Of a stretch of DNA of 31,531 nucleotides, positions 11,665-22,863 are shown in pieces. The notes below the pieces were generated by a model that saw only the letters and a list, made by a program, of their open reading frames with translations, ran no database searches and was not told where the DNA came from. The position numbers and the translations under genes were made by a program. How positions within the stretch are numbered: the first letter of the stretch is position 1; every line of letters begins with the position of its first letter. This stretch comes from Albugo candida (taxonomy: Eukaryota > Oomycota > Peronosporomycetes > Albuginales > Albuginaceae), in assembly GCA_905220665.1 (NCBI GenBank), contig CAJNAR010000075.1, forward strand, positions 1 to 31,531, written 5' to 3'.

Positions 11665-12242
11665 GCTCGACGAGGACGATCTTGTGGACACATGGATCTT
11701 GTACTTGAGAAAATAGAGAGAAATTACACCAAGCTTATCAAATCTCGAGAGTTTACAGAAGTAATGAATTTGTTAAATGTGATTTATGAAATATGATTGT
11801 TTATGGGAAATAAGGCTCGTAAAGTTTTCTACTAGGTTGAAAAAGATTCACAACTTACTACTCGTTCCATTAATTCATTACGCTCGTTTGTGTGTGGTCT
11901 TGTAGGAAGGACGTTGCCCGCACGCAGTGTTTTTGGAACCTTTGAGATTGTCTCATTACAGTTGTATTCTAGGGTGACTGGATACATATATGTATTCCAC
12001 TGACATAAAAGAATATTACGTTTATTACAGCGCATATTTCTCACTGCATAATATAACATAGAACACACAACGTCTTGAACTCGCCGAACGTTTTTTTCTA
12101 AATCATGAGGATTTCGACCTTCGATCCAGTTTGACGATTGGCACCTTCACAGCATTGATTGATCGAAAATTCTTGCTATCAAAAATTTGATTAGTGATGT
12201 TCCCGAGGAAACAAAAAACTCTACTACGGGCTTTTCAATGAT
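11665..12242 (+). repeat. Monomer U21 (578 bp; X, T, m2, L3)
   Basis: Has gtaatg, the shorter gttttctactagg, gggtgactgg with the perfect palindrome atacatatatgtat, and the one-base-short ctgacataaaagaat. Ends in ctacgggc. Matches U26 except for one base noticed (gcgcatattt here, gcgtatattt there). Confidence 0.93.
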
Positions 12243-12823
12243 GCTCGACGAGGACAATCTTGTGGACACATTGATCTTGTACTTGAGAAAGTAGAGAGAA
12301 ATTACACCAAGCTTATCAAATCTCGAGAGTTTACAGAAGTAATGAATTTGTTAAATGTGATTTATGAAATATGATTGTTTATGGGAAATAAGGCTCGTAA
12401 AGTTTTCTTACTAGGTTGAAAAAGATTCACAACTTACTACTCGTTCCATTCATTCATTACGCTCGTTTGTGTGTGGTCTTGTAGGAAGGACGTTGCCCGC
12501 GCACAGCGTTCATGGACCCTCTGAGATTGTCTCACTACAGTTGTATTCTAGGGCGACTGAATATATATATGTATTCCACTGCCAGAAAAGAAATATTACG
12601 TCTATTACAGCGCATATTTCTCACTGCATAATATAACATAGAACACACAACGTCTTGAACTCGCCGAATGTTTTTTTCTAAATCATGAGGATTTCGACCT
12701 TCGATCCAGTCTTGACGATTGGCACCTTCTCAGCATTGATTGATCGAAAATTCTTGCTAGCTAAAATTTGATTGGTGATGTTCCCGAGGAAACAAAAAAC
12801 TCTACTATGGACTTTTCAATGAT
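12243..12823 (+). repeat. Monomer U22 (581 bp; X, C, m2, L1)
   Basis: gacaatc, acattgatc, gaaagtag, gtaatg and the duplicated-looking ttccattcattcatt, all shared with U27. Has gaatg before the T-run. Confidence 0.93.
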
Positions 12824-13404
12824 GCTCGACGAGGACGATCTTGTGGACACATGGATCTTGTACTTGAGAAAATAGAGAGAAATTACACCAAGCTTATCAA
12901 ATCTTGAGAGTTTACTCAAGTAGTGAATTTGTTAAATCTGATTTATGAAATATGATTGTTTATGGGAAATAAGGCTCGTAAAGTTTTCTTACTAGGTTGA
13001 AAAAGATTCACAACTTACTACTCGTTCTATTAATTCATTACGCTCGTTTGTGTGTGGTCTTGTAGGAAGGACGTTGCCCGCGCACAGCGTTCATGGACCC
13101 TCTGAGATTGTCTCACTACAGTTGTATTCTAGGGCGACTGAATATATATATGTATTCCACTGCCAGAAAAGAAATATTACGTCTATTACAGCGCATATTT
13201 CTCACTGCATAATATAACATAGAACACACAACGTCTTGAACTCGCCGAATGTTTTTTTCTAAATCATGAGGATTTCGACCTTCGATCCAGTCTTGACGAT
13301 TGGCACCTTCTCAGCATTGATTGATCGAAAATTCTTGCTAGCTAAAATTTGATTGGTGATGTTCCCGAGGAAACAAAAAACTCTACTATGGACTTTTCAA
13401 TGAT
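12824..13404 (+). repeat. Monomer U23 (581 bp; H, C, m2, L1)
   Basis: Carries aaatctgattt and gaatg. Differs from its partner U17 by acatggatc and the aaatct allele. Confidence 0.93.
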
Positions 13405-13985
13405 GCTCGACGAGGACGATCTTGTGGACACATGGATCTTGTACTTGAGAAAATAGAGAGAAATTACACCAAGCTTATCAAATCTTGAGAGTTTACTCAA
13501 GTAGTGAATTTGTTAAATGTGATTTATGAAATATGATTGTTTATGGGAAATAAGGCTCGTAAAGTTTTCTTACTAGGTTGAAAAAGATTCACAACTTACT
13601 ACTCGTTCCATTAATTCATTACGCTCGTTTGTGTGTGGTCTTGTAGGAAGGACGTTGCCCGCGCACAGCGTTCATGGACCCTCTGAGATTGTCTCACTAC
13701 AGTTGTATTCTAGGGCGACTGAATATATATATGTATTCCACTGCCAGAAAAGAAATATTACGTTTGTTACAGCGCGTATTTCTCACTGCATAATATAACA
13801 TAGAACACACAACGTCTTGAACTCGCCGAAAGTTTTTTTCTAAATCATGAGGATTTCGACCTTCGATCCAGTCTTGACGATTGGCACCTTCTCAGCATTG
13901 ATTGATCGAAAATTCTTGCTAGCTAAAATTTGATTGGTGATGTTCCTGAGGAAACAAAAAACTCTACTATGGACTTTTCAATGAT
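13405..13985 (+). repeat. Monomer U24 (581 bp; H, C, m1, L1)
   Basis: gaaag monomer ending cctgagg; partner of U19. Its right arm is the rightmost L1 arm (ctcagcattg) in the window; L1 is absent from about 14 kb onward. Confidence 0.93.
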
Positions 13986-14565
13986 GCTCGACGAGGACGA
14001 TCTTGTGGACACATGGATCTTGTACTTGAGAAAATAGAGAGAAATTACATCAAGCTTATCAAATCTTGAGAGTTTACTCAAGTAGTGAATTTGTTAAATC
14101 TGATTTATGAAATATGATTGTTTATGGGAAATAAGGCTCGTAAAGTTTTCTTACTAGGTTGAAAAAGATTCACAACTTACTACTCGTTCTATTAATTCAT
14201 TACGCTCGTTTGTGTGTGGTCTTGTAGGAAGGACGTTGCCCGCGCACAGCGTTCATGGACCCTCTGAGATTGTCTCACTACAGTTGTATTCTAGGGCGAC
14301 TGAATATATATATGTATTCCACTGCCAGAAAAGAAATATTACGTTTGTTACAGCGCGTATTTCTCACTGCATAATATAACATAGAACACACAACGTCTTG
14401 AACTCGCCGAACGTTTTTTTCTAAATCATGAGGATTTCGACCTTCGATCCAGTTTGACGATCGGCACTTTCACAGCACTGATTGAACGAAAATTGTTGCT
14501 ATCCAAAATTTGATTGGTGATGTTCCCGAATAAACAAAAAACTCTACTATGGGCTTTTCAATGAT
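13986..14565 (+). repeat. Monomer U25 (580 bp; H, C, m1, L2)
   Basis: Copy of U20 with no difference noticed by eye. Confidence 0.93.
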
Positions 14566-15143
14566 GCTCGACGAGGACGATCTTGTGGACACATGGATCT
14601 TGTACTTGAGAAAATAGAGAGAAATTACACCAAGCTTATCAAATCTCGAGAGTTTACAGAAGTAATGAATTTGTTAAATGTGATTTATGAAATATGATTG
14701 TTTATGGGAAATAAGGCTCGTAAAGTTTTCTACTAGGTTGAAAAAGATTCACAACTTACTACTCGTTCCATTAATTCATTACGCTCGTTTGTGTGTGGTC
14801 TTGTAGGAAGGACGTTGCCCGCACGCAGTGTTTTTGGAACCTTTGAGATTGTCTCATTACAGTTGTATTCTAGGGTGACTGGATACATATATGTATTCCA
14901 CTGACATAAAAGAATATTACGTTTATTACAGCGTATATTTCTCACTGCATAATATAACATAGAACACACAACGTCTTGAACTCGCCGAACGTTTTTTTCT
15001 AAATCATGAGGATTTCGACCTTCGATCCAGTTTGACGATTGGCACCTTCACAGCATTGATTGATCGAAAATTCTTGCTATCAAAAATTTGATTAGTGATG
15101 TTCCCGAGGAAACAAAAAACTCTACTACGGGCTTTTCAATGAT
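14566..15143 (+). repeat. Monomer U26 (578 bp; X, T, m2, L3)
   Basis: Copy of U21 with a single change noticed (gcgtatattt). Ends in ctacgggc. Confidence 0.93.
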
Positions 15144-15723
15144 GCTCGACGAGGACAATCTTGTGGACACATTGATCTTGTACTTGAGAAAGTAGAGAGA
15201 AATTACACCAAGCTTATCAAATCTCGAGAGTTTACAGAAGTAATGAATTTGTTAAATGTGATTTATGAAATATGATTGTTTATGGGAAATAAGGCTCGTA
15301 AAGTTTTCTTACTAGGTTGAAAAAGATTCACAACTTACTACTCGTTCCATTCATTCATTACGCTCGTTTGTGTGTGGTCTTGTAGGAAGGACGTTGCCCG
15401 CGCACAGCGTTCCTGGACCCTCTGAGATTGTCTCACTACAGTTGTATTCTAGGGCGACTGAATATATATATGTATTCCACTGACATAAAAGAATATTACG
15501 TTTATTACAGCGCATATTTCTCACTGCATAATATAACATAGAACACACAACGTCTTGAACTCGCCGAACGTTTTTTTCTAAATCATCAGGATTTCGACCT
15601 TCGATCCAGTCTTGACGATCGGCACTTTCACAGCACTGATTGAACGAAAATTGTTGCTATCCAAAATTTGATTGGTGATGTTCCCGAATAAACAAAAAAC
15701 TCTACTATGGACTTTTCAATGAT
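15144..15723 (+). repeat. Monomer U27, chimera (580 bp; X, C, m2, L2)
   Basis: The left third equals U22 (gacaatc, gaaagtag, ttccattcattc). It then has the private gttcctggacc, the ctgacataaaagaat of T monomers behind a C centre, catcagg for catgagg, and an L2 arm. It marks the right boundary of the five-monomer repeat. Confidence 0.93.
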
Positions 15724-16303
15724 GCTCGACGAGGACAATCTTGTGGACACATTGATCTTGTACTTGAGAAAATAGAGAGAAATTGGACCAAGCTTATCAA
15801 ATCTTGAGAGTTTACTCAAGTAGTGAATTTGTTAAATGTGATTTATGAAATATGATTGTTTATGGGAAATAAGGCTCGTAAAGTTTTCTTACTAGGTTGA
15901 AAAAGATTCACAACTTACTACTCGTTCCATTAATTCATTACGCTCGTTTGTGTGTGGTCTTGTAGGAAGGACGTTGCCCGCGCACAGCGTTCATGGACCC
16001 TCTGAGATTGTCTCACTACAGTTGTATTCTAGGGTGACTGGATACATATATGTATTCGACCGACAGAATAGAAATGTTACGTTTGTTACAGCGCGTATTT
16101 CTCACTGCATAATATAACATAGAACACACAACGTCTTGAACTCGCCGAACGTTTTTTTCTAAATCATCAGGATTTCGACCTTCGATCCAGTTTGACGATC
16201 GGCACTTTCACAGCACTGATTGAACGAAAATTGTTGCTATCCAAAATTTGATTGGTGATGTTCCCGAATCAACAAAAAACTCTACTATGGGCTTTTCAAT
16301 GAT
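15724..16303 (+). repeat. Monomer U28 (580 bp; H, C, m1, L2)
   Basis: C centre followed by the T-type gggtgactgg, palindrome and cgaccgacag. catcagg is shared with U27 and U29. Private: aaattggacc and cccgaatcaac. Confidence 0.93.
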
Positions 16304-16883
16304 GCTCGACGAGGACGATCTTGTGGACACATGGATCTTGTACTTGAGAAAATAGAGAGAAGTTACACCAAGCTTATCAAATCTTGAGAGTTTACTCAAG
16401 TAGTGAATTTGTTAAATGTGATTTATGAAATATGATTGTTTATGGGAAATAAGGCTCGTAAAGTTTTCTTACTAGGTTGAAAAAGATTCACAACTTACTA
16501 CTCGTTCCATTAATTCATTACGCTCGTTTGTGTGTGGTCTTGTAGGAAGGACGTTGCCCGCGCACAGCGTTCATGGACCCTCTGAGATTGTCTCACTACA
16601 GTTGTATTCTAGGGTGACTGGATACATATATGTACTCGACCGACAGAATAGAAATGTTACGTTTGTTACAGCGCGTATTTCTCACTGCATAATATAACAT
16701 AGAACACACAACGTCTTGAACTCGCCGAACGTTTTTTTCTAAATCATCAGGATTTCGACCTTCGATCCAGTTTGACGATCGGCACTTTCACAGCACTGAT
16801 TGAACGAAAATTGTTGCTATCCAAAATTTGATTGGTGATGTTCCCGAATAAACAAAAAACTCTACTATGGGCTTTTCAATGAT
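16304..16883 (+). repeat. Monomer U29 (580 bp; H, C, m1, L2)
   Basis: Same chimeric centre as U28, with gtactcgacc. Carries gaagttacacc, an allele that becomes common to the right. Confidence 0.93.
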
Positions 16884-17462
16884 GCTCGACGAGGACGATC
16901 TTGTGGACACATGGATCTTGTACTTGAGAAAATAGAGAGAAATTACACCAAGCTTATCAAATCTCGAGAGTTTACAGAAGTAATGAATTTGTTAAATGTG
17001 ATTTATGAAATATGATTGTTTATGGGAAATAAGGCTCGTAAAGTTTTCTACTAGGTTGAAAAAGATTCACAACTTACTACTCGTTCCATTAATTCATTAC
17101 GCTCGTTTGTGTGTGGTCTTGTAGGAAGGACGTTGCCCGCACGCAGTGTTTTTGGAACCTTTGAGATTGTCTCATTACAGTTGTATTCTAGGGTGACTGG
17201 ATACATATATGTATTCGACCGACAGAATAGAAATGTTACGTTTGTTACAGCGCGTATTTCTCACTGCATAATATAACATAGAACACACAACGTCTTGAAC
17301 TCGCCGAACGTTTTTTTCTAAATCATGAGGATTTCGACCTTCGATCCAGTTTGACGATCGGCACTTTCACAGCACTGATTGAACGAAAATTGTTGCTATC
17401 CAAAATTTGATTGGTGATGTTCCCGAATAAACAAAAAACTCTACTATGGGCTTTTCAATGAT
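16884..17462 (+). repeat. Monomer U30 (579 bp; X, T, m1, L2)
   Basis: Fully T-type centre with the perfect palindrome and cgaccgacag. The last monomer before gtaggaagg changes to gtagaaagg, which then holds to the right except in U41, U50 and U51. Hand count: about 38% G+C and 26 CpG. Confidence 0.93.
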
Positions 17463-18134
17463 GCTCGACGAGGACGATCTTGTGGACACATGGATCTTGT
17501 ACTTGAGAAAATAGAGAGAAGTTACACCAAGCTTATCAAATCTTGAGAGTTTACAGAAGTAATGAATTTGTTAAATGTGATTTATAAAAAATGATTGTTT
17601 ATGGGAAATAAGGCTCGTAAAAGAGTTTTTACCAGATTGAAAAAGATCACAACTTCCTACTTGTTCCTTTAATTCATTATCGATGAATTGTAAGATCTAG
17701 AGTCAAATTGCAATAGAATATGAGTTATGAACAAGTGTACTAATGTAGTTGAAGTAAGCACTAATGTACATACGTTTGTTTATAGTGATCTTGTAGAAAG
17801 GACGTTGCCCGCACGCAGTGTTTTTGGAACCTTTGAGATTGTCTCATTACAGTTGTATTCTAGGGTGACTGGATACATATATGTATTCGACCGACAGAAT
17901 AGAAATGTTACGTTTGTTACAGCGCGTATTTCTCACTGCATAATATAACATAGAACACACAACGTCTTGAACTCGCCGAACGTTTTTTTCTAAATCATGA
18001 GGATTTCGACCTTCGATCCAGTTTGACGATCGGCACTTTCACAGCACTGATTGAACGAAAATTGTTGCTATCCAAAATTTGATTGGTGATGTTCCCGAAT
18101 AAACAAAAAACTCTACTATGGGCTTTTCAATGAT
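17463..18134 (+). repeat. Monomer U31, long form (672 bp; M, T, m1, L2)
   Basis: First full long-form monomer. From about 17547 it matches U37 at offset 3570, although the first part of the left arm differs (acatggatc, gaagttacacc here). It has the private tttataaaaaatg. Confidence 0.93.
17621..17796 (+). repeat. Long-form segment in U31
   Basis: Replaces the short-form stretch between aataaggctcgtaa and gtag. It reads aagagtttttacc at the left, then the hairpin aattcattatcgatgaatt (17671-17689), actaatgta twice about 23 bases apart, and gtttgtttatagtgatcttgtag at the right. The net gain over the short form is about 92 bases. Confidence 0.9.
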
Positions 18135-18713
18135 GCTCGACGAGGACGATCTTGTGGACACATGGATCTTGTACTTGAGAAAATAGAGAGAAGTTACACC
18201 AAGCTTATCAAATCTTGAGAGTTTACTCAACTAGTGAATTTGTTAAATGTGATTTATGAAATATGATTGTGTATGGGAAATAAGGCTCGTAAAGTTTTCT
18301 TACTAGGTTGAAAAAGATTCACAACTTACTACTCGTTCCATTAATTCATTACGCTCGTTTGTGTGTGGTCTTGTAGAAAGGACGTTGCCCGCACGCAGTG
18401 TTTTTGGAACCTTTGTGATTGTCTCATTACAACTGTATTCTAGGGTGACTGGATACATATATGTATTCCACTGACATAAAAGAATATTACGTTTATTACA
18501 GCGCATATTTCTCACTGCATAATATAACATAGAACACACAACGTCTTGAACTCGCCGAACGTTTTTTTCTAAATCATGAGGATTTCGACCTTCGATCCAG
18601 TTTGACGATCTGCACTTTCACAGCACTGATTGAACGAAAATTGTTGCTATCCAAAATTTGATTGGTGATGTTCCCGAATAAACAAAAAACTCTACTATGG
18701 ACTTTTCAATGAT
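18135..18713 (+). repeat. Monomer U32 (579 bp; H-broken, T/T', m2, L2)
   Basis: Shares with U38 the private ctcaactag, which breaks the last pair of the H stem, and gatctgcac. The centre is gtttttgg with ctttgtgattg and tacaactg, between T and T'. Confidence 0.93.
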
Positions 18714-19295
18714 GCTCGACGAGGACGATCTTGTGGACACATGGATCTTGTACTTGAGAAAATAGAGAGAAATTACACCAAGCTTATCAAATCTTGAGAG
18801 TTTACTCAAGTAGTGAATTTGTTAAATGTGATTTATGAAATATGATTGTGTATGGGAAATAAGGCTCGTAAAGTTTTCTTACTAGGTTGAAAAAGATTCA
18901 CAACTTACTACTCGTTCCATTAATTCATTACGCTCGTTTGTGTGTGGTCTTGTAGAAAGGACGTTGCCCGCACGCAGTGTTTATGGAACCTTTGTGATTG
19001 TCTCATTACAACTGTATTCTAGGGTGACTGGATATATATATATATATTCCACTGACATAAAACAATATTACGTTTGTTACAGCGCATATTTCTCACTGCA
19101 TAACATAACATAGAACACACAACGTCTTGAACTCACCGAACGTTTTTTTCTAAATCATGAGGATTTCGACCTTCGATCCAGTCTTGACGATTGGCACCTT
19201 CACAGCATTGATTGATCGAAAATTCTTGCTATCAAAAATTTGATTAGTGATGTTCCCGAGGAAACAAAAAACTCTACTATGGACTTTTCAATGAT
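18714..19295 (+). repeat. Monomer U33 (582 bp; H, T', L3)
   Basis: The TATA-like region is expanded to ggatatatatatatatattcc. It also has aaacaatatt, cataacataac and actcaccgaacg. This set recurs only in U40, 4150 bp away, not in U39 at 3570 bp. Confidence 0.93.
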
Positions 19296-19875
19296 GCTCG
19301 ACGAGGACGATCTTGTGGACACATTGATCTTGTACTTGAGAAAATAGAGAGAAATTACACCAAGCTTATCAAATCTTGAGAGTTTACTCAAGTAGTGAAT
19401 TTGTTAAATGTGATTTATGAAATATGATTGTGTATGGGAAATAAGGCTCGTAAAGTTTTCTTACTAGGTTGAAAAAGATTCACAACTTACTACTCGTTCC
19501 ATTAATTCATTACGCTCGTTTGTGTGTGGTCTTGTAGAAAGGACGTTGCCCGCACGCAGTGTTTTTGGAACCTTTGAGATTGTCTCATTACAGTTGTATT
19601 CTAGGGTGACTGGATACATATCTGTATTCGACCGACAGAATAGAAATGTTACGAAGATTACATTGAATCTTTCTTACTGCATAATATAACATAGAACACA
19701 CAACGTCTTGAACTCGCCGAACGTTTTTTTCTAAATCATGAGGATTTCGACCTTCGATCCAGTTTGACGATTGGCACCTTCACAGCATTGATTGATCGAA
19801 AATTCTTGCTATCAAAAATTTGATTAGTGATGTTCCCGAGGAAACAAAAAACTCTACTATGGACTTTTCAATGAT
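19296..19875 (+). repeat. Monomer U34, A type (580 bp; H, T, m3, L3)
   Basis: First A-type monomer: catatctg, cgaccgacag, m3 with tttcttactgc, and L3. Partner of U41 at offset 4150. Confidence 0.93.
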
Positions 19876-20453
19876 GCTCGACGAGGACGATCTTGTGGAC
19901 ACATTGATCTTGTACTTGAGAAAATAGAGAGAAATTACACCAAGCTTATCAAATCTCGAGAGTTTACAGAAGTAATGAATTTGTTAAATGTGATTTATGA
20001 AATATGATTGTTTATGGGAAATAAGGCTCGTAAAGTTTTCTACTAGGTTGAAAAAGATTCACAACTTACTACTCGTTCCATTAATTCATTACGCTCGTTT
20101 GTGTGTGGTCTTGTAGAAAGGACGTTGCCCGCACGCAGTGTTTTTGGAACCTTTGAGATTGTCTCATTACAGTTGTATTCTAGGGTGACTGGATACATAT
20201 CTGTATTCGACCGACAGAATAAAAATGTTACGTTTGTTACAGCGCGTATTTCTCACTGCATAATATAACATAGAACACACAACGTCTTGAACTCGCCGAA
20301 CGTTTTTCCTAAATCATGAGGATTTCGACCTTCGATCCAGTTTGACGATCGGCACTTTCACAGCACTGATTGAACGAAAATTGTTGCTATCCAAAATTTG
20401 ATTGGTGATGTTCCCGAATAAACAAAAAACTCTACTATGGGTTTTTCAATGAT
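19876..20453 (+). repeat. Monomer U35, B type (578 bp; X, T, m1, L2)
   Basis: First B-type monomer: acattgatc, gtaatg, gttttctactagg, cagaataaaaatg and gtttttcctaaatc. Partner of U42, which lacks the cctaaatc change. Confidence 0.93.
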
Positions 20454-21032
20454 GCTCGACGAGGACGATCTTGTGGACACATGGATCTTGTACTTGAGAA
20501 AATAGAGAGAAGTTACACCAAGCTTATCAAATCTTGAGAGTTTACTCAAGTAGTGAATTTGTTAAATGTGATTTATGAAATATGATTGTTTATGGGAAAT
20601 AAGGCTCGTAAAGTTTTCTACTAGGTTGAAAAAGATTCACAACTTACTACTCGTTCCATTAATTCATTACGCTCGTTTGTGTGTGGTCTTGTAGAAAGGA
20701 CGTTGCCCGCACGCAGTGTTTTTGGAACCTTTGAGATTGTCTCATTACAGTTGTATTCTAGGGTGACTGGATACATATCTGTATTCGACCGACAGAATAG
20801 AAATGTTACGAAGATTACATTGAATCTTTCTTACTGCATAATATAACATAGAACACACAACGTCTTGAACTCGCCGAACGTTTTTTTCTAAATCATGAGG
20901 ATTTCGACCTTCGATCCAGTTTGACGATTGGCACCTTCACAGCATTGATTGATCGAAAATTCTTGCTATCAAAAATTTGATTAGTGATGTTCCCGAGGAA
21001 ACAAAAAACTCTACTATGGACTTTTCAATGAT
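20454..21032 (+). repeat. Monomer U36, A type (579 bp; H, T, m3, L3)
   Basis: Preceded by gggtttttc, shared only with U43. Has gaagttacacc and the short gttttctactagg. Confidence 0.93.
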
Positions 21033-21704
21033 GCTCGACGAGGACGATCTTGTGGACACATTGATCTTGTATTTGAGAAAATAGAGAGAAATTACACCAA
21101 GCTTATCAAATCTTGAGAGTTTACAGAAGTAATGAATTTGTTAAATGTGATTTATAAAATATGATTGTTTATGGGAAATAAGGCTCGTAAAAGAGTTTTT
21201 ACCAGATTGAAAAAGATCACAACTTCCTACTTGTTCCATTAATTCATTATCGATGAATTGTAAGATCTAGAGTCAAATTGCAATAGAATATGAGTTATGA
21301 ACAAGTGTACTAATGTAGTTGAAGTAAGCACTAATGTACATACGTTTGTTTATAGTGATCTTGTAGAAAGGACGTTGCCCGCACGCAGTGTTTTTGGAAC
21401 CTTTGAGATTGTCTCATTACAGTTGTATTCTAGGGTGACTGGATACATATATGTATTCGACCGACAGAATAGAAATGTTACGTTTGTTACAGCGCGTATT
21501 TCTCACTGCATAATATAACATAGAACACACAACGTCTTGAACTCGCCGAACGTTTTTTTCTAAATCATGAGGATTTCGACCTTCGATCCAGTTTGACGAT
21601 CGGCACTTTCACAGCACTGATTGAACGAAAATTGTTGCTATCCAAAATTTGATTGGTGATGTTCCCGAATAAACAAAAAACTCTACTATGGGCTTTTCAA
21701 TGAT
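21033..21704 (+). repeat. Monomer U37, long form (672 bp; M, T, m1, L2)
   Basis: Start of the second copy of the 17.5-21 kb segment. Its first ~80 bases (acattgatc, tgtatttgag) match U44, and the rest matches U31, so the duplication breakpoint lies in this left arm. Confidence 0.93.
21191..21366 (+). repeat. Long-form segment in U37
   Basis: Same 176-base segment as in U31, with ttccatt for ttccttt. Hairpin at 21241-21259. Confidence 0.9.
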
Positions 21705-22283
21705 GCTCGACGAGGACGATCTTGTGGACACATGGATCTTGTACTTGAGAAAATAGAGAGAAGTTACACCAAGCTTATCAAATCTTGAGAGTTTACTCAA
21801 CTAGTGAATTTGTTAAATGTGATTTATGAAATATGATTGTGTATGGGAAATAAGGCTCGTAAAGTTTTCTTACTAGGTTGAAAAAGATTCACAACTTACT
21901 ACTCGTTCCATTAATTCATTACGCTCGTTTGTGTGTGGTCTTGTAGAAAGGACGTTGCCCGCACGCAGTGTTTTTGGAACCTTTGTGATTGTCTCATTAC
22001 AACTGTATTCTAGGGTGACTGGATACATATATGTATTCCACTGACATAAAAGAATATTACGTTTATTACAGCGCATATTTCTCACTGCATAATATAACAT
22101 AGAACACACAACGTCTTGAACTCGCCGAACGTTTTTTTCTAAATCATGAGGATTTCGACCTTCGATCCAGTTTGACGATCTGCACTTTCACAGCACTGAT
22201 TGAACGAAAATTGTTGCTATCCAAAATTTGATTGGTGATGTTCCCGAATAAACAAAAAACTCTACTATGGGATTTTCAATGAT
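21705..22283 (+). repeat. Monomer U38 (579 bp; H-broken, T/T', m2, L2)
   Basis: Copy of U32 at offset 3570, with the same private ctcaactag and gatctgcac. Ends in gggattttc, a private change. Confidence 0.93.
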
Positions 22284-22863
22284 GCTCGACGAGGACGATC
22301 TTGTGGACACATGGATCTTGTACTTGAGAAAATAGAGAGAAGTTACACCAAGCTTATCAAATCTTGAGAGTTTACTCAAGTAGTGAATTTGTTAAATGTG
22401 ATTTATGAAATATGATTGTGTATGGGAAATAAGGCTCGTAAAGTTTTCTTACTAGGTTGAAAAAGATTCACAACTTACTACTCGTTCCATTATTTCATTA
22501 CGCTCGTTTGTGTGTGGTCTTGTAGAAAGGACGTTGCCCGCACGCAGTGTTTTTGGAACCTTTGAGATTGTCTCATTACAGTTGTATTCTAGGGTGACTG
22601 GATACATATCTGTATTCGACCGACAGAATAAAAATGTTACGTTTGTTACAGCGCGTATTTCTCACTGCATAATATAACATAGAACACACAACGTCTTGAA
22701 CTCGCCGAACGTTTTTTTCTAAATCATGAGGATTTCGACCTTCGATCCAGTTTGACGATCGGCACTTTCACAGCACTGATTGAACGAAAATTGTTGCTAT
22801 CCAAAATTTGATTGGTGATGTTCCCGAATAAACAAAAAACTCTACTATGGACTTTTCAATGAT
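22284..22863 (+). repeat. Monomer U39, extra monomer in the second copy (580 bp; H, T, m1, L2)
   Basis: Has no partner in the first copy: U32-U33 correspond to U38-U40. The body is B-like (catatctg, cagaataaaaatg) but the left arm is H with gtgtatggg. It accounts for the offset jump from 3570 to 4150. Confidence 0.9.

Larger units (their letters stand above)
8762..12242 (+). repeat. Higher-order repeat, copy 1 (six monomers, U16-U21)
   Basis: The ordered series is gaatg/m2 (two monomers), gaaag/m1 (two), gaacg/m1/L2, then T/m2/L3 ending in ctacgggc. The same order follows in 12243-15143 with one gaaag monomer fewer. The unit starts after an actacgggc junction and ends with another. Confidence 0.85.
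12243..15143 (+). repeat. Higher-order repeat, copy 2 (five monomers, U22-U26)
   Basis: Same monomer order as 8762-12242, with one gaaag monomer instead of two. U24-U26 lie exactly 2901 bp from U19-U21, and U27 lies 2901 bp from U22, so the next round also began as a copy before diverging. Confidence 0.85.

Noticed and set aside
11832..12068. A recurring 78-residue minus-strand frame (also in U26, U32, U38)
   Set aside because: The first codon is GTG, an internal ATG gives a shorter product, and the frame exists only in monomers with the one-base-short ctgacataaaagaat allele. No protein features seen.
17621..17796. Transposable-element insertion creating the long form
   Set aside because: No terminal repeats or target-site duplication, and the flanking bases of long and short forms are also diverged, so a clean insertion is not supported.
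17727..17948. A 73-residue plus-strand open frame with a true ATG in U31 (and U37, 21297-21518), running on into a frame that is open in many monomers
   Set aside because: The T and C versions differ mostly by amino-acid-changing bases in this frame (about nine against three silent), several monomers have a one-base deletion (ctgacataaaagaat) that shifts it, and U52-U54 carry other changes. No domain or signal is recognisable. It looks like chance openness carried by a homogenised repeat.
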